Source: Liolophura sinensis
Taxonomy: Eukaryota; Mollusca; Polyplacophora; Chitonida; Chitonidae
Direction: 5' to 3'
DNA length: 64,000 nt
NCBI RefSeq assembly: GCF_032854445.1
Contig: NC_088300.1
Span: 3,970,001 to 4,034,000, forward strand
Part shown: piece by piece, positions 37,801 through 48,000 of the stretch
Position numbering within the stretch: position 1 is the stretch's first letter
How the letters are laid out: each line of letters opens with the position of its first letter
The notes under the pieces: model-generated
Told to the model about the DNA's origin: nothing
The model's input: the letters and a program-made list of their open reading frames with translations, nothing else
Database searches by the model: none
Made by a program: the position numbers and the translations under genes

Positions 37801-40800
37801 CTCTCTAAACATACAGCTGAAGCAGCAGGCACTCAATTCAAAGATGCAGTCTCAAGGGTAAAGGGCTCGGTAGTTGCAGCGAGATAGTGCTTTACCCGTC
37901 TGAGCTTTCAGAAACTACAAAACTGATCAGTAATGTCTTTACCCATGGAGACCACAAGCAACCAGAGAGAGCTTGCTGGGGTGTAGGAACCACCTCCTCC
38001 CTAAGTTTCTTCCAGCTCACATGTCATGTAAGCTTCAGGGTGCAACAAGCCACCACTGCCGAGAGATAACAGAGGCAAGATTTTCTCCCGTACAATATAC
38101 GTGTACATACTAATTATTACAGAAAAATATCCCAGGCAATACTGCTGAAATCCTCTGCCACTGTTCTACCTGAAGAGGATGTCACCTTACCAACCTGTCT
38201 ATTATCAGATTATGTCCTAAAGCTTCAAAGAGATGAATGCATCTTGTCAGTCTCTGATCTCATTTTGGAGATATTCCTTGACAACACCACCTCCTGGTCT
38301 GTACAGAAGAAACCATGAACTGACCTGCGATGTTGCCCAACATCTCCTCCATGTAGGTGTACTTGTACCATAGCTGATTGGCTCGGGGTAAGATCGTCAC
38401 TGCTCTATCCCACAGGTTACGTGCGTGGTTGATCTGACGGTTCCTGCAAATTCACAAATTATTCAAACCACCACAATTGCAGTATCATTAGTTCTTTGCA
38501 AGGACTTTGGGAATAGAAGGCCACATGAACTAAAAATCTGCTCAATGCTGTCCTTCAACATTACAAATACAATTTTATCAACATTTTAATACAAATATAT
38601 GCTCATTATTTACAATGCATTATAGTTTAACCAGAATTTGCTGCAACCTTTAATATTTAATTATAATGAGACGTGATATCTCACTTCATCTCCATTTCAG
38701 CGTATTTGAGCCAGACAGTGATGTTTCTGTGGTCTACATCCAACGATCTCTCCCACACCGACCGAGCTCTGAAAAACAAAACAACACTTTACACTGCACA
38801 GTCACTTAACCCACTGATTGAATTATATTTTTATTGCAACCACTGGTCTTTGTTGCATCATTTGGCCACAGCTGAGATCAGGTGCTCAGGTCCAGCTTAG
38901 CTGGTATGGTGGTGGCTGTAAGGCAGGCCGTCAATCAGATACATGGCAAAGATCTTTGGGACTAGTGTCCCTTCAGTCATCCACTCATTGGCCTTACCAT
39001 TGCCATATAAGTGACATATAATATCCAATATTAAACATTAAAACCCAATCAAATAAATCATAGTGATTTACAGTTAATATGGTGATTTTCATAAATTATG
39101 GGAACTGCAAAATTCAAAGCATGTTAATGGTTATATCAATACAAAGTTACTAGACATAGTCAATGATGTGCACTTAATTAATAATTAATCTTGTCTGGCA
39201 CCAAAAATAGATTCTATTAATAGAAACCTTAAGTATAGATGTAATAAAATTGATACCTAGTAAGTAAAACTCGAAGTCTGTACACCGACTTTTCAACTGT
39301 TCAAATAAAAAACTGCCCTGTAAACCCAGACTAAACACGTAAGGGTGAGTGAGTGAGTGCTTGGGGTTTAATGTCGTACTCAACAATTTTTCAGTCATAT
39401 GACAACGAAGGAATCCTTAGGGTGCATGTACGTGTAATATGCCTCCTTGTTGCAGGACGGATTTCCACCGCTCTTTTATTTAGTGCTGCTTCACTGAGAC
39501 GACATACCGAAGGCAAGTAAGCCACCCCGCAAAACACATAAGGAGACAAGACTTTAAACAACTAGATAAAGGAACCATGCGATTGTCATGTTTAAGTACC
39601 TTTGGATCTCTTTCTGGCTCTCTTCCCATTGTGCATATTTAATCCAGTTTGTCATCAGACCACGATTTTTTCTGATGTTGTCTTCAAATGCCTTAAAAAA
39701 TCAACAGGATACATTAAATCCACTCATTCTTTACCAATGGTAAAGAGATTAAAAACTAACGATAAACAATCATTAAGACAGACCATAGAAATATCTTAAT
39801 TTTTTGACTGTATCCATAAGAAAAACACTTTTGTGTTGTTGGTTTTTTGAAACTTGAACTTTATGTTAGGACCTTTCAAAATTCATGTAATAATTTGTAT
39901 GCATGTATAAAGAAAGTAGTTTCCGCTTCTTGAAGTCCATTGTCTAAAGCAAACATCAGAAGGCTGTGACACCTGAATATTAACAGCTGTGATACAAGTA
40001 TCTGAACAAAAATGCTATACCTTTCTTTTTTTAAGACGGTAGTTTGCCAGCTCATCTGGATCAGAGATCTTCTGCTTTGGAGGCTGTGAAGAGAAATCAA
40101 TATTATGCATGTATATTCTTACTATCATCATACGTTACAATGGTAAATTTCATGTATTTCACTGAAAATGTCATTCTCAAGAATGCTTCACATATAACCT
40201 GGCTGTCAAGTTTATAGAAAGTAAAGCTGGCAGAGTGGAAAAAAAAAATTGAATCGCACTTAGTATCTCAGAAAACTTCCCAGCGTTTTAATGAAAAAAC
40301 TAAATTAATGAATTAATTATATCAATACATTGTTAAATTAATACTAAGCGTGAGATCCAGTAAATATTAGCACATTAGATACTGTAACCAAAATGCGGTT
40401 CTCTAACAACCTACCGGAGCTGCAAGTTCCAACTCTCTTTCTTTGGCTTCACGCAGTAATTGTTCTGCTGTAATCTGGACTGGAGCTGGCATTTTATTCT
40501 TCACCTGGTTTAGTGGTGTAAAAAAAATGGGTAAATACAGCAGCAATATACATATAGCGAATAAAATTGGTTTGATTTATTGGTCGCCTGTGCTGTACTC
40601 AAGGCCACTCACTATTTTTATGGGTGGAGGAAATTAGTATGCCTGGAATGTATCAATGGTCAAAGACAACTTATCCATGTCAAATTGCCAAAGCCCCCGT
40701 AAACCTACCTCACCCCACAAAAATAGGACAAGTATCTGTCCTTCAACAAAAGGAACCAATGCTAGCAGGTCTCTAAATAAGACTTGTAACTTTCAGTAAG

Positions 40801-43150
40801 TCTCTCTCAGTGATCATATGTAACATTCATTTTAGAATTGACTGGGAAGGCACTGTGTGATTTCACAGCTGACAAGAGAAAAACTTTTTAATCTGCATAA
40901 TGGAGCTTAAATCTCATCCACTGTCCTGGCAAGCAATAAGTGTAACTTAGCCTTGAGCTGTCCTAGATACAACTGAAATAACATGCATTTATTTGACTGG
41001 TATTTAATGCTGTACTCAAGAATATTTCACACACAACGGCGGCCAGCATTAGGTGATGAGGAAACTGAGCTGAGTGCAAGGGAAACCCATGACCATCCAG
41101 AAGATGCTGGCAGACCTTTCCACATACAACCCGAGAGGAAGCCAGCATGAGCTTGTCTCACAGCGACCGCATGGGTGAGAGGCTCCTGGGTCACGGTCCT
41201 ATGCTAGCACACACAGAGGGCCCTAGTTGCAATAACAGTCATACCTGACTGTGTTCCTACCATTTTACTATACTGATAGCTGTGGTATACTGACCACTGG
41301 AGAATTTACTCCACATTTCTTACTCCATTCATGCTCCAAGCAGAGCATCAATAAGTTGCGTTTTGTTGATACATGTAACTCAACACAGCCATAAAATTAA
41401 TTTTTACTTCGCTCACTCCTCACACCACTCAATAGCATGTAGGCTGTGGTTGTCTTTGCACATCAAATGGGGTTAAACATGGTGAAATGTGATGATTCGG
41501 GTCAAAGGCCACTTGGAGCACTGCCTTGGCTGTGTTTTACTCTAGACTTAAGCGTACCCACTATGAAGATTGCAGCCAAGACAAAAGGGACACTCATCCA
41601 GAATTTCAATATTGTGTTAATTACCTAGTTCCACTAAGTACCTTGTGGAATAGACCAATGGGATTTTTCAGTTCAGTAATTAAATGTTGAGGCAGGTAAG
41701 TATCAGAATTTGTTGAAAAATAGACCTCAAAACTTAATTAAATTGAAGTATCAATTACCCAGGCATTTGCTGGCGAACTTTGTGTAATCATGAATGTCAG
41801 GATTTTAAACAGCAAAATAAATAGCAGTAGACCTTAAATGTCTAATCAAACTTTGATCTGGTAAGTGGTGTAGGCCTTGGTCCTGTTCCAAAACCACCTA
41901 CCTCTTAACGACAGCAGTATGTGCCCAGGGTATCACCCAAAACACTGGTACTAGAGTAAAGCTGTAGTGGTACTGCTAATTTGAAATTCCCTGCCATATT
42001 GTTGTAGTTCGAGTACACTGAGTGTTGGTTGAGAAATATTCGGATACCCCATATCCATGGCTGCTCGAGAAAGTCGAGCAAGTTTGTCTCAATGGTGTGG
42101 CGTGGGTAGCGGCCCCAATAACCACTCCACCTTCCTCTAACAGCTTAAATTCATGTGTAACAAGTCCTCTTCCATTTGCCACACAAATTTTTTAAATGAT
42201 AATTCAATAAAGTATTATTTCAGGCATAAAACGCATCCAGGCCATGACTTACCATTGTGTTTTCAAGTTGGCGGCCAGGTATTTGAAATGGGTGAATACA
42301 ATTTTGGGAATGTATCCAAAACTATCTTAGTAATTTTTGCAGTGCAAGTTTTAATTTTGTGGAATTGGGTTATTTATAGTATAATAATTTGGCAATATCT
42401 TAAATGAAGTGAACTATGAATTATACAGTCCAGGAGTTACACTGATGTTGACCATTCAAGTGGTCACATGGCCCTGCCAAACTACGGGGGCAAAAGGCGG
42501 CCATATTGAAAACATGACGGTAGGTCATGGCCTGGAGGCATTTTACGCATGAAACAATACTTTACTGAAATGGAAGAGGACTTCTTGGATTTAAGCAGCC
42601 AGAGGTAGATGGAGTGGTTATTGGGGCTGCTACCAGTGCCACACCATTGAGACAAACTTGCTTCATTCTGACTGTGGTTGAGCAGCCATGAATATGTCGT
42701 ATCCGAATATTTCTCAACCAACAGTCAGTGTACTCTGACTAATATTGTGGGTGATAGAAGCATGATGTGTTCGGGTAAAAATTGCACTTTTAACTGTTTC
42801 AAAACATCAGCGTGAAATAGCGGTGGATTGTCATAACAGAAGAAAATGCCCCGCTTATCTGGCGTTATGGGCGATATATGGGCGCATGGTGCTGTTGTTG
42901 TTGAGAGGTAGGTGTTTTTGAAAAGGAAAAATATAACACGGCGACATGACTCTGTGTCAAGTCAGAACTATAAACCACAGAATCATATTATATAGGGCTA
43001 GTGTATGATAGGCTTTCCGTTGACTATGGTCCAGTTTTCGTAACATAACAAAACCATTATATAACTCGAACACAAGCTAATAAAGCAGAAAGGTTCACAT
43101 ACCTTAGCGACTTTAGGCATTTTTGCCTTTCCTTCGCTGTTAACCTCCAT
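31125..43150 (-). CDS. CRNKL1: Crooked neck-like protein 1 (spliceosomal HAT-repeat protein), complete gene, 16 coding exons
   Basis: This is the orthologue of human CRNKL1, fly crooked neck and yeast Clf1/Syf3, a scaffold of the Prp19-associated complex needed for spliceosome activation in the nucleus. Joined exons give about 881 residues. A short N-terminus ([27 protein letters not shown]) is followed by HAT repeats from about residue 75 to 620, with the recurring W-x2-Y/F-A-x-FE ... R-x-I/V-Y-E/K-R-A/F pattern ([36 protein letters not shown]). Then come [13 protein letters not shown] and [14 protein letters not shown], diagnostic of the family's C-terminus. Exon phases join without a break. 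All introns are GT-AG except intron 7 (37351-37484), which is AT-AC. The start at 43150 was chosen because it aligns with the vertebrate core start; an in-frame ATG at 43201 would add 17 residues. The gene is divergent from CFAP61. The unusual part is the Ser/Glu/Arg-rich tail of about 190 residues. Confidence 0.96.
32255..32347 (-). CDS. CRNKL1: CRNKL1 exon 15
   Basis: Residues 601-631: [20 protein letters not shown], a basic, probable nuclear-targeting segment conserved in the family. 31 whole codons, donor GTAGGT. Confidence 0.95.
32477..32552 (-). mobile_element. SINE family A, 3' fragment in CRNKL1 intron 14
   Basis: Contains the family A tail, TGGTGTTTTACAACGTACTC and AATATTTCACTTATACGACG on the plus strand, then loses similarity. 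Truncated at its 5' end. Confidence 0.7.
32865..33020 (-). CDS. CRNKL1: CRNKL1 exon 14
   Basis: Residues 549-600: VWVSFAQFE opens the last HAT repeat, followed by [20 protein letters not shown] and [11 protein letters not shown]. Intron 14 holds a short SINE family A piece. Confidence 0.96.
33276..33470 (-). CDS. CRNKL1: CRNKL1 exon 13
   Basis: Residues 484-548: [20 protein letters not shown], then [20 protein letters not shown] and [15 protein letters not shown]. 65 whole codons, donor GTATAT. Confidence 0.96.
33851..33997 (-). CDS. CRNKL1: CRNKL1 exon 12
   Basis: Residues 435-483: [20 protein letters not shown], then [18 protein letters not shown]. Intron 11 upstream of it is mostly a poly-G minisatellite. 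Confidence 0.96.
34064..35152. repeat. Poly-G minisatellite filling CRNKL1 intron 11 (about 50-bp unit, 22 copies)
   Basis: Each unit is TACATGTACACAATGGTG, then TTTCATAGGTTAGTG or ATTCATAGGTTAGTG, then a run of 6-12 G, then ATTATAGAG or AATATAGAG. The G-run length varies from copy to copy. The array takes up about 1.09 kb of the 1.47-kb intron. The CRNKL1 transcript would carry C-runs. Confidence 0.96.
35464..35676 (-). CDS. CRNKL1: CRNKL1 exon 11
   Basis: Residues 364-434: [20 protein letters not shown], then [20 protein letters not shown] and [13 protein letters not shown]. This is the best conserved stretch of the family. 71 whole codons. Confidence 0.97.
36029..36157 (-). CDS. CRNKL1: CRNKL1 exon 10
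   Basis: Residues 321-363: [20 protein letters not shown], then [15 protein letters not shown]. 43 whole codons, donor GTAAGT. Confidence 0.96.
36536..36697 (-). CDS. CRNKL1: CRNKL1 exon 9
   Basis: Residues 267-320: [18 protein letters not shown] and the [19 protein letters not shown] family block. 54 whole codons, donor GTCTGT. Confidence 0.96.
36869..37035 (-). mobile_element. SINE family A, 5'-truncated copy in CRNKL1 intron 8
   Basis: Tail (TTTA)n at 36870, then GATTGGTGTTTTACACC, ATATTTCACTTATATGACTG and GGTGGGAGGAAACC. Similarity stops before the tRNA-like head. On the minus strand this is the usual SINE orientation with an A-rich tail. Confidence 0.8.
37172..37350 (-). CDS. CRNKL1: CRNKL1 exon 8
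   Basis: Residues 207-266: [20 protein letters not shown], then the [14 protein letters not shown] and [17 protein letters not shown] helices. Acceptor is the AC of the minor intron; donor GTTTGT. Intron 8 holds a SINE family A fragment. Confidence 0.93.
37351..37484 (-). other. CRNKL1: U12-type (minor spliceosome) AT-AC intron 7 of CRNKL1
   Basis: The intron is 134 nt. On the minus strand it begins ATATCCTTT, a perfect U12 5' splice site, and ends in AC. TCCTTAAC, matching the U12 branch consensus in its last eight bases, lies at 37367-37360, with the branch adenosine about 10-11 nt before the AC, a normal distance for this class. There is no AG dinucleotide near the 3' end that would restore the frame. 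Confidence 0.9.
37485..37607 (-). CDS. CRNKL1: CRNKL1 exon 7, ends at an AT-AC donor
   Basis: About residues 166-206: [20 protein letters not shown] then [20 protein letters not shown]. No GT donor gives the conserved continuation. Splicing at ATATCCTTT restores [13 protein letters not shown] across the junction, as the family requires. Confidence 0.9.
38325..38443 (-). CDS. CRNKL1: CRNKL1 exon 6
   Basis: About residues 126-165, [20 protein letters not shown] then [16 protein letters not shown]. Donor GTCAGT, ends in phase 1. Confidence 0.95.
38685..38768 (-). CDS. CRNKL1: CRNKL1 exon 5
   Basis: Encodes [16 protein letters not shown] and [10 protein letters not shown], about residues 98-126, completing HAT 1 and opening HAT 2. 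Donor GTGAGA. Confidence 0.95.
39345..39532 (-). mobile_element. SINE family B copy in CRNKL1 intron 4
   Basis: Begins GTGAGTGAGTGAGTGCTTGG on the plus strand, then TCGTACTCAACAATTTTTCA, CATATGACAACGAAGGAATC, TTGCAGGACGGATTTCCACC and GCTGCTTCACTGAGACGACA. This is a separate family from A; a tail fragment of the same kind is at 26436. No intact tRNA-like head is seen. Confidence 0.7.
39600..39691 (-). CDS. CRNKL1: CRNKL1 exon 4
   Basis: Starts the first HAT repeat ([17 protein letters not shown]), about residues 68-98. Acceptor TTTAAG, donor GTACTT, ends in phase 2. Intron 4 downstream (38769-39599) holds a SINE family B copy. Confidence 0.95.
40021..40083 (-). CDS. CRNKL1: CRNKL1 exon 3
   Basis: Residues 47-67 ([21 protein letters not shown]), the link between the N-terminal motif and the first HAT repeat. 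21 whole codons, donor GTATAG. Confidence 0.95.
40415..40504 (-). CDS. CRNKL1: CRNKL1 exon 2
   Basis: Residues 17-46, containing [17 protein letters not shown], a nearly invariant family segment. Acceptor CAG, donor GTAGGT, 30 whole codons. Confidence 0.95.
40981..41226 (-). mobile_element. SINE family A, near full-length copy in CRNKL1 intron 1
   Basis: Shares its order of segments with 57354-57614: ATTTATTTGACTGG tail, ATTTCACACACAACGGCGGC, GAAACCCATGACCATCC, GAGAGGAAGCCAGCATGAGC and GTGAGAGGCTCCTGGGTCA. The head end is diverged. Confidence 0.8.
41883..42930. mobile_element. Long inverted duplication (foldback or MITE-like) in CRNKL1 intron 1
   Basis: The left arm (about 41883-42275) and right arm (about 42490-42930) are imperfect inverted copies. 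Shared blocks include GGTTGAGAAATATTCGGATA, CAAGTTTGTCTCAATGGTGT, CCAATAACCACTCCA and CACCTACCTCT. A spacer of about 215 bp separates them. Arm identity is moderate with indels, so the insertion is old. No coding frame is present. Confidence 0.75.
43103..43150 (-). CDS. CRNKL1: CRNKL1 exon 1
   Basis: Encodes residues 1-16, ending MPKVAK, and ends in donor AAG/GTATGT, phase 0. The ATG context has A at -3 and G at +4. Intron 1 (40505-43102) is the largest and carries a SINE and an inverted duplication. Confidence 0.9.
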
Positions 43151-43554
43151 TTTGATGTAACAGGTGCCCAATTTTACATCAAAATGTGTCAGTTTACGCA
43201 AATAATTTCGTCTGCACGTCGTTTTCCAAACCGGAAGCAGTCATGAACCCACCTGCACTGTCGACATATATAGCAGTTTTAAATTTCTAGTATTTTTATT
43301 AGGGAAAAGCACTAAATTTACACCACCGTTTTAATTTAAAGCACTTTTGCTGTACATAATTTTTACCAATCATTTAAGTAAAAAAAAATCACCTTGTTGC
43401 TAAGATACGTATTTCAAAATGGAGGAACAGGCGGGTAGTTGATTTTCACGAAGCTCCGGCCTATTTATCTATAGCGTTTCAAGGAATTAAGTGTTCAACT
43501 TCACCGTTAACATTGTTGTTGTCTATCTTTATATTTTATCGAATAACAGACCTG
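43151..43554. promoter_or_regulatory. Probable bidirectional CRNKL1/CFAP61 promoter with CFAP61 5' UTR exon
   Basis: This gap separates two divergent genes. A CCGGAAGC ETS-type site lies at 43231-43238 and a candidate RFX X-box-like sequence, GTTGCT-A-AGATAC, at 43396-43408. A strong donor, CCTG/GTAAGT, at 43554/43555 would end a noncoding first CFAP61 exon. Transcription start sites cannot be read from sequence. Motif calls are by eye and the X-box second half is imperfect. Confidence 0.5.
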
Positions 43555-44824
43555 GTAAGTTTACCATATATTTTGGGAACACTGTAAAGGTTCCTTGTCC
43601 CATAGGCAACTGGTTAAACACTTGGTTAAGCCTGTGACTTAGTCAGGATTGTTTAGAAGTTTCGTGAACTCAGGCTTTGACTTTTGCTTGCAAAAATGCA
43701 CCCTTATTGGAAGATCTGAATCATTTTGTTAAGAAACGTAATTGTAACGTTTTTAGCTGTTATGGTTTGCTATGGTCAAACCTTCATTTAATTTCAGAGT
43801 GCTAGTATGCTACTTTGGTACAAGGATTATGTTTAACATTAGTCTATAGGGGCCTATGAGAGATACGAGTTCTTGGGAGTTCTGCGTGAGGGTATACAGG
43901 AAGTTGGAGTTGGAATCCTGATGGTACATGGCCTTTTCTCATGAGCGTTAGGCGAATGGAACATTTTCTAACCCCAACTTCCGCCCCCCCGCGCAGAACT
44001 CCCGAGAGCTCGTATCTCTCACAGGCCATATATAACTTATTGGTTATTATCAGTGATTATTAGGATGTACAAGAAACTGAATAAGAGACCAAATTCGTAA
44101 ATAGGGCAAGTTTGTCTATTTTAGTCCAAGCATTGTGGCTATAGAAGGTTGAGAAACATTTGGATGTGCCATAATCATGACAGCCCAATCTCTATTCAGA
44201 GTTTTCAAGACAGCTGCCATACCATTATGTGGATGAAATAAATATTGGGAACGTGCCCATAAGCAGAGTTTTGTAGGTTTTCTTTATTAACAGTGATTTT
44301 TTTAGTCTCTTGGATTATATTTCCTACACATTTCTGAATTTTTTTAAAATTTAACTATTTACACATTCATACTTTCTCACTATCTAAGTCATCTACAAAT
44401 TATGGTGCCCAGGAGTTTTACTGCGGTTGACAGTTCAACTGCTCACGTGACCTGGTTTAGATAAGAAGGCAAATCTCTGTCGACAGTATATCGTGCAGGC
44501 TGAGAGAACCGCATACTTTAGTGGATTACCATTACAATAATGCATGTGGTGATTGAAAGGGAGATATTAAGATGTGGATTTGACTAACTAAAAACATAAC
44601 CTGAATTGTTTGTGTTGATTTACTGATATAAATTTTGATGAACAGCACTCAAAAAGTGGTGTCTGTTGGGTTTAACGGTTTTTCCCCCTTTTTCCTAACC
44701 ATAAATCAATAGATATCACCTGTAATGCTGAACAAGAACTCATCCAGCATCATGTTTGTTGTATCAGCAAGCTATGAGAGTATGTCTGCAGTATCTTTTT
44801 TTGTTTTGTTTTTTTGTTCCCCAG
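43555..44824 (+). other. Probable 5' UTR intron of CFAP61 with a diverged repeat copy
   Basis: Bounded by donor GTAAGT at 43555 and a pyrimidine-rich acceptor ending CCCCAG at 44824. About 44050-44470 is a diverged copy, colinear with the left arm and spacer of the 41883-42930 element (GGTTGAGAAACATTTGGATG; CCCAGGAGTTTTACTG). No coding sequence seen. Confidence 0.5.
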
Positions 44825-45044
44825 ATTAAATGCTTCTATGGTACATTAGGAGGACATATTGATTTACCCATTCAGCCTCTTGCTCTTATTGTGGAAGCAA
44901 AATGACGACAGTTGTGTCACCTGAGGGTGCATCGGATGTGATTAATGCACGACGCACCGAGTCACTGGATGCTCCAAGTATTCTTAGTCTGGTAACACCA
45001 GCCACAGAGTCTCTGTTTGGAAGAGTCAACGTTGTCAATTTAAT
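44825..45044 (+). CDS. CFAP61: CFAP61 first coding exon (coding part 44902-45044)
   Basis: The acceptor CCCCAG is followed by about 77 bases of leader, with a short upstream frame starting near 44830. The ATG at 44902 begins MTTVVSPEGASDVINARRTE. Donor GTAAGT after ...NLI, phase 2. Confidence 0.85.
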
Positions 45045-48000
45045 GTAAGTTTATTTCGTAATACTTTCAGTTTTCTCTTTTTACAGCTTTCTGTAAAAAC
45101 AAGAAGTGTGGGCATGAAGTTTCATCAATAGCTGCTGCGAAGTGTTCTGTACAGAATTTAGGACAATTAATTTCCAAATTTTTTTCCATGTACAGCTAAA
45201 TGAAAGCAAAGATTAAGCCCAAGTATATGGGAAAGAGTGCCATTATCATAGTATGGCTGTTAAAAACGAGAAAAATACTAGAAAACAAATTTCATTTTTC
45301 TTATCTATTTTTTGTTTGCATGGCAGTGAGAAGGCAGTACTTGCTGTCACCCTAAGTAATGATAAAGAAGAAATCCTGGGACATGCCGCTTTCTTTGACT
45401 ACCCAAGTTCTCCAGAGGTAGACCCAGCTGAGTGGGAGAGCTGGATGGTCCAAAACTACAACACAGAGGACTCTACTGCTTTAAACACTCTCTTTATGCA
45501 CTATTTTGTGGCAAAGAAGGAGTATGCCCATGGCTGTGCCAAAGAAATCATTCGCACAGTATTTAATGCTGTTCCTGATCTTCATTTCTGTTTCTTTATG
45601 GCACCTGCTGGAGTCTACCCAGGTAACATATGACTATATCTGTCAGTAGATGCAAAGGCTTTGAAATAAATAAGGTCAAATTGTAAACAATTTATAACTT
45701 TTGAAGAGTAATACGTGGTCAAAAAGGCTTGTATCAGAAACATCCTGTTCAGATAAATGTTTGAGAGGTATTTGACCAGTGAATAATGGTTTGTTTTTTA
45801 TTTACAGATCCATGCTTATCAGATATCTTTAAGATAGTCAACAAGGTGGTAGGAACCAAAGGAGCTGTAAACAGCAATGTGTTTGGCTGTTTTAGACATG
45901 ATCACGTCCCTGTTTTACACGTGAGACGAGCTAGGTAAGGGAATTTTACAGATATGTATGACTGCATCCTGTCAAGAAGTGTTTGGATGGACCATATTGT
46001 GATGTAGCGCCACACTAAAATTTTGTCCCTTAACTACATCTGGCCTAATAATGTGTGAGACAGGTTGCTGTATGTTGTTCATGTCTTGCCAGTCATGTTG
46101 CAGAGTGAACTGAAGCGCTGAATAAATTACTAGGCTGTGCTAGTCGAGAAACCTTTTTGCCCAGACAGCGTATACATAATAGTTGCCTGATAGTATCCCG
46201 AAACCTCAAACACCAATTCACCTACAGTAGAGAAGGAAAATACCTAAAAAAATCAAAGTAGTTATCACTAAATAGACCACTTAAAACTATGCTTAAATAT
46301 ACTTTCATTTAGTTTTTTAGATTTTCTGAAGAGGGTTAAAGGCGTTTGAATTGCAAGGATGGCTTTATGAACCATACTATCACAGTTTATTAACTCTGAC
46401 GTCACAGGAAGTTTTTTCAACTCTAATCACAACACTGGATGTTGGAATAGCTCTTTTTTAATCATGAGTAAAGATTACTGATAAAAGATTCCCCAAAATT
46501 CCTTCCTTCTGGTAAACATCAGGAAAAATGGTGATGTGACGTCAGAGTTCCAAGATATTGTCATTGTGGCTCATAAAGCCCACCATAGTATTGAAATATT
46601 TGAATGACTTTCTATAAAAAAAAACCTGCAAAAATAAATGAAAGTATTTTTACACAGTTTTCAGTTGTCTGTATGATGAACCTTATTTCACATTTTAGCT
46701 TTCTTTTACTTTAAAATCTTGTTTGGGGGTACTATAACAAACATGAATAATGTGTGGAGCATTGGCATATGAAACTGTCAACATTTAACTTTAGAGTTTA
46801 ACCCTGCATAGTGGTGTTTGTTGTGTAACCCGATATTGCTGAACCTTGTTTTGTACTGAATCAAAGCCCATTGTTGGATATTTAAGTCTATTCTACTCAA
46901 AAAAAATGAAGGAGATGTGAAAAAAAACTGCATATTTAATGCTGCCTTTCTGTTTTACTCCCTCCACAGCGGTCCTGCATTTTAGAGCAATCAACGGCAT
47001 GCTTAAGCCATAGCAGTTGACCTATATACGTCAGTGCTGCGTGTGTATGACGTCATCTCTTATTGTTGCAGGACATCATACCGCTGAGCTCAGATTGGAA
47101 CGTCTTCATACAAATATTTGTGTTTTCATGTTATGGCATCTGGGTGTAAAATATAAAACCTGTAAAAACAAAAGCAATATCTATTAACTGTGTGAAATAA
47201 CACGTTTATCACTGAAAGGAAATTCTGATAGTTCATCTTTATGTAAATCACAAAGCAAACCTTGCTTAATTAAACAAACTCAAATTCTTTTATTTTTAGA
47301 CATAAACAGCAAGAAATGACATAACTCGAGGAAACTATTGTGTTTTGCTTGACACCCATGATGTGATTTGAAAGGTCATATCTATTTAATATGTATATTT
47401 GAACACGGCACGCAAATTATAGCAGGGTAGAATCATGAATTATACCCCAAACCTGCAAGCACCAATTCATCTACCATGTTAAAATCTTGCTTTGGGTACT
47501 ATAACATGAGTAATGTATCGAACATTGACATTCCAAACTATCAATATGTTACTCGTGGATTATATCCCAAAGCCGCAATCACCAGTTGATCTCCCATGTT
47601 AAAATCCTGTTTGGCGTACCATAACACAAGTAATATATCGAGCATTGTCATTCCAAACTGTCTACATATTAGTCCCCTTTATGTAGTATGCCAAAGCAGC
47701 AAACAACAATTCACCTCTCCTATTAAAACCACGCTTGCATGGAGTACTCTATTGACAAGTAATATATAGAGTGTTGACTATTTAAGGGAGAACAAAGTTT
47801 AACTGTTTGTGGGCTACAGTGGCAGTCTTGGGCAATAGTGGTTGGGGATTAGGTGGCGATTCAGTGTGGACTATCCCTCAGTTCAGCCAAAATTTGTGCA
47901 ATGGTCCTCAAGGCCTAGTTAATAAAAGGAAATTTGAAGCTCATATGTGCCAGTCCTTTAAGACCTGGTACCTCAACAATACCCCTTTTTTCAATGTGAG

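Noticed and set aside
42998-43201. Upstream CRNKL1 start at 43201
   Set aside because: In frame, but the extra 17 residues have no match in the family core; the ATG at 43150 has a better context and fits the orthologues.
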